A stretch of 19,376 nucleotides of DNA from an uncultured Oscillospiraceae bacterium. Its GTDB lineage: Bacteria > Bacillota > Clostridia > Oscillospirales > Oscillospiraceae. The stretch spans positions 1 to 19,376 of the forward strand of contig CAKTVW010000041.1 in the NCBI GenBank assembly GCA_934630495.1, in the 5' to 3' direction. The notes below the pieces were generated by a model, which was given only the letters and a program-made list of their open reading frames with translations, was not told the origin of the DNA and ran no database searches. The position numbers and the translations under genes were made by a program. Positions 14,817 through 19,376 of the stretch are shown here, in pieces; positions within the stretch are counted from its first letter, which is position 1; each line of letters begins with the position of its first letter.

Positions 14817-15953
14817 TTATTCCGCCGTAATACCGACGGGCAGGCCGTTAAACTCCAAGTCCTCCTCCAGCGGGACGATCAGGACCTTTCGCCCGTTCAT
14901 CACTCTGGTCTCCAGCATGTGACTGTACTCCGGGTCGACCGACAGGGATATCCTCCCGCTCGTGATCTGCACCCGTTTCGGATCGATCAAAACGGCGGGA
15001 TTTAACGCCGTATTCTTACCGAACCGCTCCTCGCAGGACCTCTCGAACGCCTGTACCCGTTCTTCGGGCACCTCGCAGTCGTGGAGCATCGTGCTGACCT
15101 CGCCGGAGGTAACGGTCAGCGGCTCCGGGTCCTTGCGCTCCTTGTGCTCCTCGATGCGCGCGGTCAGGCGCTCATGCACGCTCTGCACGACGTTAAGGCT
15201 GCACTCCTCCCCCAGCGCCTCCGTCAGCGCGGACTCGAAAGCCTCGCGCTGCTCCGGTGCGGACATCGGCGGGTCCGTATGGAAAACCGCCTCGATAAAT
15301 TCCTCATGGAGCTGCTCAGGCTTCCGCGAATAAAACAGAGCGTTGTAGAGGTTGGTGCAGCGGTCGTCAAAGGTCGGGAACAAAAAGCCCAGCTCCGGTG
15401 CAGACACCGTCTGGCCCGCAGTGCAGCGAAATTCGTTGTCGCCCGCAAAATAGCCCAGCTCCGGCTTTCCTGCCTTGACCGGGCAGACGGCGCAGACAAG
15501 GTAGGAAAAGACCTCCTCGGACGCGTCCTCCTGCGCCAGATCGTCCTTGCCGCGGTGCGGAACATCGTAGTGATCGTTTGCAAGGAGGAGCAGATAATTC
15601 GTGTCGCCCATGTCCAGCGTAGAAACGACCTTGCTGTAAAAGGTCCTGCGAAGCTCTGCATCCTTCAGCTCGCTGTTACGCAGGTCCGACAGGAGGCGAT
15701 GCTCCTCGCCGTGCATGACCTGCTGCGTGGAAAAAACGATGTCGATCAGGTTCTTATCCTGCGTTCCGGACAGCGCCTTTCGCAAAAGCTCCAGATACTT
15801 TTCCGCTTCCTGCTGCTGCATCAGCCCCAGCGACTCGTCCAGCTCCGCAACGATCTCGCGGGCGCTGTTGACAAAACAGCCATAAATATGTCCGACCGCG
15901 TTCTTCTCCGGCTTCCACCGACGGCGCAGCTCGCTCAATTCTCTTTGATTCAT
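14817..15953 (-). CDS. DUF4317 family protein
   Basis: A 378-residue cytosolic protein of the DUF4317 family, conserved in Clostridia and without known function. The family-typical opening MNQRELSELRRRWKPEKN is followed by the GCFVN segment. The protein is soluble and strongly acidic overall, with no membrane segment or catalytic motif that I can point to. An earlier in-frame start at 16043 would overlap the promoter. The ATG at 15953 has AAAGGAA upstream and starts exactly at the conserved N-terminus. A TATAAT box with an 18-base spacer lies upstream at 16021-16050. It is divergent from the small protein and nuclease operon. Confidence 0.88.
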   Translation of the reverse strand: MNQRELSELRRRWKPEKNAVGHIYGCFVNSAREIVAELDESLGLMQQQEAEKYLELLRKALSGTQDKNLIDIVFSTQQVMHGEEHRLLSDLRNSELKDAELRRTFYSKVVSTLDMGDTNYLLLLANDHYDVPHRGKDDLAQEDASEEVFSYLVCAVCPVKAGKPELGYFAGDNEFRCTAGQTVSAPELGFLFPTFDDRCTNLYNALFYSRKPEQLHEEFIEAVFHTDPPMSAPEQREAFESALTEALGEECSLNVVQSVHERLTARIEEHKERKDPEPLTVTSGEVSTMLHDCEVPEERVQAFERSCEERFGKNTALNPAVLIDPKRVQITSGRISLSVDPEYSHMLETRVMNGRKVLIVPLEEDLEFNGLPVGITAE

Positions 15954-16020
15954 CGCATTGTAATTCCTTTCCCAATGATCGCGGCGGGGCATACAGATTG
16001 TCTCCCCGCTTCCGGCTTGT

Positions 16021-16050
16021 ATTATACTACAAAAACCGCTCACATTGCAA
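16021..16050 (-). promoter_or_regulatory. Promoter of the DUF4317 gene
   Basis: On the minus strand, TTGCAA (16050-16045), an 18-base spacer and TATAAT (16026-16021), about 70 bases before the start codon. Confidence 0.65.
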
Positions 16051-16077
16051 TAGCGGCTTCGGCGCAGAAAAATATCA

Positions 16078-16107
16078 TTGGGCTTCTCCGCAAAAATCTG
16101 CTATAAT
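16078..16107 (+). promoter_or_regulatory. Promoter of the small-protein/nuclease operon
   Basis: TTGGGC (16078-16083), an 18-base spacer, TATAAT (16102-16107), 28 bases before the start codon. It is back to back with the DUF4317 promoter, with only 27 bases between the two -35 boxes. Confidence 0.6.
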
Positions 16108-16135
16108 ATAGAAAGCGAAAGGGGGCAGACAGAAT

Positions 16136-16543
16136 ATGACGGTCATTGTATGTCTGGATAACGCAAACGGAATGCTGTTCAACGGACGGCGGCAAAGCAG
16201 AGACGCCGCAGTCGTCGAGGATATCTGTTCCGCAGTCGGCAGCGGCAGACTGTTGATCGCGCCGTTTTCCGAAGCGCTGTTTTCCGCTGCCAAGATCGAC
16301 GTGACGGTCTGCGAGGACCCCCTCGCCGCCGCGCAGGATAGCGATTATTGCTTTATTGAAAACATTTCGGTCGCTGCCTGCAAGGAAACGATCACAAGGA
16401 TCATCGTCTATAAGTGGAATCGGGATTATCCGGCGGATTTTTTCTTCGACGCAGACTATATGCGCGAATACCGCATGGAAAGCTCCGTTCTATTCCCCGG
16501 AACGTCCCATGATAAGATCACAAAGGAGGTCTATGTCCGTTGA
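16136..16543 (+). CDS. Conserved small cytosolic protein of unknown function
   Basis: A 135-residue soluble protein without signal peptide or membrane helix. It opens with a beta strand and a GMLFNGRRQSRD segment (12-23), and later has IIVYKWNRDYPADFFFD (89-105). Clostridial relatives of this type exist, some annotated as ribonuclease Z, but I see no metallo-beta-lactamase HxHxDH motif, so that name is not supported. AAAGGGGG precedes the ATG. Its last codons contain the ribosome site of the nuclease gene, and its TGA overlaps the nuclease TTG start. The two are therefore translated as a pair, and a partner or immunity-like role is possible though unproven. Confidence 0.75.
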   Translation: MTVIVCLDNANGMLFNGRRQSRDAAVVEDICSAVGSGRLLIAPFSEALFSAAKIDVTVCEDPLAAAQDSDYCFIENISVAACKETITRIIVYKWNRDYPADFFFDADYMREYRMESSVLFPGTSHDKITKEVYVR

Positions 16544-17400
16544 AAAAACAGAATGTATTTGCGCTTCTCTCGCTTCTCCTAGCGGCATGTATTTTTCTCG
16601 TCGGCTGCGCTTCCCCCGCGCCTACGGAAAGCGCTTCCTTTTCTCTGTCGACCGTCCCGCCCTACTCCGGCAGCCCCTACGCAGTGATCCATGACAATGT
16701 CCCCTACTACTCCGAAAACGATTACACAACGCAGTCCTATGAGTATTACAGTGAGCTTGACCGTCTCGGCCGCTGCGGCGTGTGCATCGCTTCCATCGGA
16801 ACGGACCTGATGCCGACAGAGGCGCGCGGCTCCATCGGCAGCGTCAAGCCGACCGGCTGGCAGACGGTGAAGTACGACAGCGTGGACGGTAAATATCTTT
16901 ATAACCGCTGCCATCTGATTGGATATCAGTTGACGGGAGAAAGCGCAAACGAGCGCAATCTCATCACGGGAACGCGCTACATGAATGTGCAGGGTATGCT
17001 GCCGTTTGAAAACATGGTGGCCGACTATGTGAAGGAGACGGGAAACCACGTTCTTTATCGGGCAACGCCGATTTTTGGCGGGAGCGATCTGGTCGCGCGC
17101 GGCGTCTTGCTCGAGGGCTGTTCCGTTGAAGACGGCGGGGACGGCATCTGCTTCAATGTCTTCTGCTACAACGTTCAGCCGGGTATCGAGATAGACTACG
17201 CAAACGGAAGCAGCACGCAGCAGGCTGCTGCCGCAGGCGGTGAAATGACCTATGTTCTCAATACCAATTCAAAAAAGTTTCATCTTCCGTCCTGTCCTTC
17301 GACAGAGCAGATCGCCGAAAAAAACAGACAGGATTTCACGGGCAGTCGGGACGACCTCCTCGCGCAGGGCTACACGCCGTGTAAGCAATGTACGCCTTAA
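16540..17400 (+). CDS. Secreted DNA/RNA non-specific endonuclease lipoprotein with C-terminal Cys/His metal-binding tail
   Basis: A 286-residue lipoprotein: signal peptide, then lipobox FLVGC with Cys23. Residues about 70-215 form a beta-beta-alpha-metal nuclease of the EndA/NucA type (DRLGRCGVC, KYLYNRCHLIGYQL, ERNLITGTRYMN). The usual DRGH is NRCH here, keeping the general-base His125; Asn140 and Asn149 fit the Mg-binding positions. After a linker, residues 237-286 (YVLNTNSKKFHLPSC to GYTPCKQC) form a small Ada-like zinc-site candidate with His248, Cys252, Cys281 and Cys284. The start is TTG at 16540, supported by AAGGAGG at 16523-16529; its TTGA overlaps the upstream stop. The enzyme would work on extracellular nucleic acid at the cell surface, for feeding or uptake. 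Confidence 0.88.
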   Translation: MKKQNVFALLSLLLAACIFLVGCASPAPTESASFSLSTVPPYSGSPYAVIHDNVPYYSENDYTTQSYEYYSELDRLGRCGVCIASIGTDLMPTEARGSIGSVKPTGWQTVKYDSVDGKYLYNRCHLIGYQLTGESANERNLITGTRYMNVQGMLPFENMVADYVKETGNHVLYRATPIFGGSDLVARGVLLEGCSVEDGGDGICFNVFCYNVQPGIEIDYANGSSTQQAAAAGGEMTYVLNTNSKKFHLPSCPSTEQIAEKNRQDFTGSRDDLLAQGYTPCKQCTP

Positions 17401-17476
17401 AACAAGCAGGCCGCCGAAGCAATTATATCGTACTTTCGCACTTGCAAAAACTCTTTGCTTTGTTTGTAAAAAAGAC

Positions 17477-17504
17477 TTGCTTTTTCCCGGAATTGTGCTA
17501 TAAT
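17477..17504 (+). promoter_or_regulatory. Promoter of the tRNA-Val gene
   Basis: TTGCTT (17477-17482), a 16-base spacer, TATAAT (17499-17504), ending 10 bases before the tRNA. Confidence 0.65.
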
Positions 17505-17514
17505 AATTGTACTC

Positions 17515-17591
17515 GGAGGCTTAGCTCAGCTGGTTAGAGCGCCTGCTTCACACGCAGGAGGTCGATGGTTCGAGTCCATTAGTCTCCACCA
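17515..17591 (+). tRNA. tRNA-Val (anticodon CAC)
   Basis: A full cloverleaf of 77 bases with encoded CCA. Acceptor GGAGGCT pairs with AGTCTCC (one G-T); D arm GCTC/GAGC; anticodon stem CCTGC/GCAGG with loop TTCACAC, giving anticodon CAC, which reads GUG valine codons; T arm GATGG/CCATT with loop TTCGAGT. A terminator follows directly. DNA beyond the gene is AT-richer than before it, so this tRNA may mark the edge of acquired DNA. Confidence 0.96.
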
Positions 17592-17637
17592 AAAACCGCA
17601 AAAGTCTTGATTTATAAGGCCTTTGCGGTTTTGTTTT
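17592..17637 (+). terminator. Intrinsic terminator of the tRNA gene
   Basis: AAAACCGCAAA (17592-17602) pairs with TTTGCGGTTTT (17622-17632), followed by GTTTT. It begins at the base after CCA. Confidence 0.8.
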
Positions 17638-17898
17638 ATAACAAATGCCGTGAACAGGATTCATCTCCTACTCCCGGCATTTGTTCTATAAAATAAAGTT
17701 AATTCTTTATAATTTCTACCTTGTCTATCGTTATAGAGCCAATTTCGGCATTTTAAATAAATTAATTCAGCCCAGCTTACGCTCAAAAGAGCAGACCGGA
17801 GCGCAAACACATATATCGTTATCATCGCAAGCGCCCTATCGGCGATAGAAGTTGAAATCCATTGGCATAATCGGCGGCTCACGAAGCATTATAGCGGA
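17638..17898. other. AT-rich gene-free stretch
   Basis: It holds an 11-bp perfect dyad, AACAAATGCCG (17640-17650) with CGGCATTTGTT (17675-17685), and a small CTATCG/CGATAG palindrome at 17836-17848. I see no gene: a 73-codon minus-strand frame here lacks a ribosome site and recognisable sequence. It is the 3' side of the radical SAM gene, and no integrase or second tRNA end copy was seen. Confidence 0.5.
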
Positions 17899-18954
17899 CT
17901 ATAAACCGGCTTTATATTTTAACTGATTAAACTTGCAGATTTCTTTATTACAGCGACCCGAGAACAACCCATCATACCGATGGACCGGACAATATACACA
18001 GCTCGATTTATAAAAACAGTTTTCGCATTCTGATGGTGGAACAGCCTTTTTCATCATGGAGCGAATATACTGCCAACAAGTATCAAAATCATTCTCAAGC
18101 GCATTGATTCTGATTTCCGGAATCGACATGCACGGGATCATAAACCCATTGCTATCGATTACAAATCGAATTGTCCCGGCATTACACGGCATACCAAGAA
18201 CTGGATCAGCGCAATCATCGTGACATCCCGGCATCGGAGCGGTATCTCTCGGTGGTGCAATCGTTTTTCCACTCACTTTACGCTTGATTTTCAGTATTTC
18301 GATTCTTTGTTCAACGGACAATTCTGCAGTGTTGCAGGTGTCATCGCGCGGTGTAATCAGAAGCGGAGAAACATCGTATGGAAGTTTACGTGCCTTAATA
18401 TATTCCAAAATGTTTGCAAAATCGTCATACATATAGATGCTTGGTGTAACGGCTATTTCAACCGGTAGACCGGCATCCAATAACATACAAATGGAGTGGT
18501 CAACTCTGTCAAAGGCTTTTCTGCCGGTGACCCGTTCATATGCATCATTCGAAGTTCCGTACAGCGAGATCTGAATCCGCTCCGGGCGATTCAACAGCAG
18601 GAAATCAACTAACTCATTGGACATCAGCGATGCATTTGTATTTATAGATAAAATGACTCCCTTATTGTGCAAATAAGAATATATTTCACGAAAATCTTTT
18701 CTGAGTAAGCATTCCCCGCCGGTGAGTAGCGCAAACATCATGCCCTTTTCGTAGGCTGCGTCAAAGATTTTCTTTAAAGAATCAAAACTCAAATCGTTAT
18801 ACTGCTGATTATCTCCATTGTGGATATAGCACATTTTGCAGTCAAAATTACAATTACTTGTTAATTCGAATGCTCCGAAAAGCGGCACGCCACTGGTTCT
18901 CGCTCTTTTTTTTAATTCTCTAATTGCAGGATCGCGCTGAATTGAACTGCTCAT
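17899..18954 (-). CDS. Radical SAM/SPASM peptide-modifying enzyme
   Basis: A 351-residue radical S-adenosylmethionine enzyme with an extra [4Fe-4S] domain, the class that makes thioether, carbon-carbon or other links in ribosomal peptides. The SAM cluster motif CNFDCKMC has Cys35, Cys39 and Cys42; the SAM-binding LTGGE is at 77-81. The C-terminal SPASM domain has Cys257-x12-Gly-x4-Cys275, then Cys310, Cys313, Cys319, Cys322, Cys335 and a further Cys340, almost the standard spacing. There is no clear separate RRE (RiPP-recognition) domain; the first 27 residues are a short basic helix. An ATG at 18975 is in frame, but AAGGTG lies 6 bases before the ATG at 18954. It is downstream of a 41-residue peptide gene on the same strand. 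Base composition is clearly more AT-rich than the upstream genes, suggesting transfer. Confidence 0.9.
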   Translation of the reverse strand: MSSSIQRDPAIRELKKRARTSGVPLFGAFELTSNCNFDCKMCYIHNGDNQQYNDLSFDSLKKIFDAAYEKGMMFALLTGGECLLRKDFREIYSYLHNKGVILSINTNASLMSNELVDFLLLNRPERIQISLYGTSNDAYERVTGRKAFDRVDHSICMLLDAGLPVEIAVTPSIYMYDDFANILEYIKARKLPYDVSPLLITPRDDTCNTAELSVEQRIEILKIKRKVSGKTIAPPRDTAPMPGCHDDCADPVLGMPCNAGTIRFVIDSNGFMIPCMSIPEIRINALENDFDTCWQYIRSMMKKAVPPSECENCFYKSSCVYCPVHRYDGLFSGRCNKEICKFNQLKYKAGL

Positions 18955-18991
18955 ATATTTCACCTTTTGTAACATTCAAGATATAAAAGCA

Positions 18992-19020
18992 AGTGCGGGT
19001 ATCGCAAGGACACCCGCACT
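18992..19020 (-). terminator. Hairpin between the peptide gene and the radical SAM gene
   Basis: AGTGCGGGT (18992-19000) pairs with ACCCGCACT (19012-19020). On the minus strand the stem is followed by TGCTTTTATAT, a moderate T-rich tract, 10 bases after the peptide stop. It probably acts as a partial terminator, giving much more peptide than enzyme, as is usual in RiPP operons. Confidence 0.6.
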
Positions 19021-19030
19021 CGCCTTTGCA

Positions 19031-19156
19031 TTAGACGCAGGGATAGACGAAAGTATCTTCAGTCTCTTCTTCACTTGACTGCTCATTGGATGCAGTCAGA
19101 ACGTCCATCAGGTCAAACTTCTTAACATCAACAACAGGAGTCTCAAAAGTCTTCAT
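19031..19156 (-). CDS. Candidate RiPP precursor peptide, 41 residues
   Basis: A short gene with an excellent ribosome site (AAAGGAG, 8 bases before the ATG) directly upstream of the radical SAM/SPASM gene on the same strand. The N-terminal 20 residues, MKTFETPVVDVKKFDLMDVL, look like a leader: an ETPxVxVxxF segment and a DVLT box of the type found in many short Clostridia peptides. An acidic Ser/Glu stretch follows (residues 25-34), then the C-terminal TFVYPCV (35-41), the likely core, with a single Cys40 next to Tyr38-Pro39. There is no signal peptide or membrane helix. One Cys and aromatic/Thr residues offer sites for thioether or carbon-linked rings. The precursor role is inferred from position, size and leader-like pattern, not demonstrated. 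Confidence 0.72.
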   Translation of the reverse strand: MKTFETPVVDVKKFDLMDVLTASNEQSSEEETEDTFVYPCV

Positions 19157-19184
19157 AACATATTCTCCTTTCATAGATTTTATT

Positions 19185-19200
19185 CAATGGTACACCATTG
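19185..19200. promoter_or_regulatory. Palindrome in the peptide gene's promoter region
   Basis: CAATGGT (19185-19191), AC, ACCATTG (19194-19200), perfect 7-bp arms, 29 bases upstream of the peptide start. A minus-strand TAAAAT lies next to it as a possible -10 box, though the -35 box is poor. It could be the site of a cluster regulator not present in the window. Confidence 0.5.
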
Positions 19201-19224
19201 GATAACGTTGTAGTGGTCCTGCTG

Positions 19225-19250
19225 GGCCTGCGGCTTTTAAGCCGCAGGCC
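19225..19250. terminator. GC-rich 12-bp hairpin after the gene at the window end
   Basis: GGCCTGCGGCTT (19225-19236) pairs with AAGCCGCAGGCC (19239-19250). It lies about 55 bases beyond the stop of the partial minus-strand gene and before the peptide promoter, so it probably separates the two transcripts. No T-run on the minus strand. Confidence 0.6.
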
Positions 19251-19304
19251 GTTGGGGTTTTAGCGGATAGATTCTTAGCAGATAGGTTTTTAACTACTAG
19301 TTTT

Positions 19305-19376
19305 TTAGCCGAACAGGGCCTCGCAGGCGTTGTAGTAATTCATCAGCGCGTTCATCAGGTTCAGCGCATTTACCTT
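19305..19376 (-). CDS. C-terminal end of an unidentified protein, cut by the window edge
   Basis: Only the last 23 codons are visible, ending NALMNYYNACEALFG and TAA. The helical, Asn/Tyr-rich end recalls C-termini of large clostridial surface proteins that finish in NYGAAAQEYF-like motifs, but the match is loose. It runs on the same strand as the peptide gene and could be part of the same locus or merely the neighbour. Codon use looks GC-richer than in the radical SAM gene. No function is proposed. Confidence 0.5.
   Translation of the reverse strand, partial: KVNALNLMNALMNYYNACEALFG

Noticed and set aside
16136..16543. Ribonuclease Z label for the small protein
   Set aside because: No metallo-beta-lactamase metal motif and only 135 residues, so the label is not supported.
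17661..17882. 73-codon minus-strand frame downstream of the radical SAM gene, considered as an immunity or second peptide gene
   Set aside because: No Shine-Dalgarno, no coherent hydrophobic or leader pattern, and it spans dyads.

Overview
The window looks like chromosomal DNA from a GC-rich gut-type member of the Clostridia, most likely Oscillospiraceae/Ruminococcaceae. The evidence is strong AGGAGG ribosome sites, consensus sigma-A promoters, and a Firmicutes gene set (DUF4317, YitT, NCS2 permease, PhoU-fused Na/Pi transporter, a small nuclease lipoprotein with a Cys-rich tail). This assignment is an inference from gene content and base composition; the species is not identified. No rRNA, CRISPR array or intact transposase gene was seen.

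Layout. 1-69 is the right part of a short non-coding mobile element whose complete copy lies at 14549-14708. 140-1416 holds two GNAT acetyltransferase genes. 1645-2237 is a compact divergent unit: a small XRE-type regulator facing a two-helix membrane peptide, with overlapping promoters and an operator-like palindrome between them. 2254-2412 is a stack of hairpins. 2420-4183 (minus) is a Na+/phosphate symporter with a PhoU-like tail. 4184-4637 has no gene but is full of dyads and repeats. 4638-5945 (minus) is a membrane-anchored NagZ-like GH3 hexosaminidase.

6121-12566 (plus) reads like one transcription unit from a good promoter at 6035-6063: a divergent topoisomerase IV pair (ParE-like, ParC-like), a YitT membrane protein that starts 4 bases after parC, and a lipoprotein with a transglutaminase-like fold in which the catalytic Cys appears to be Ser. 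A second small lipoprotein follows (12652-13083). 13163-14515 (minus) is an NCS2 nucleobase permease with the mobile element just upstream of its start. 14817-15953 (minus) is a DUF4317 protein, divergent from a two-gene operon (16136-17400) of an unknown small protein and a secreted DNA/RNA nuclease lipoprotein. A tRNA-Val(CAC) gene follows at 17515-17591.

Beyond the tRNA the DNA becomes visibly AT-richer and carries the most interesting locus, on the minus strand. It has a 41-residue peptide gene (19031-19156) with a leader-like N-terminus and a short C-terminus ending YPCV, a palindromic promoter region, a hairpin between the genes, and then a radical SAM/SPASM enzyme (17899-18954). This has the architecture of a minimal RiPP (ribosomally made, post-translationally modified peptide) system. 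The window ends inside another minus-strand gene of unknown type, so the rest of the cluster (protease, exporter, immunity) is not visible.
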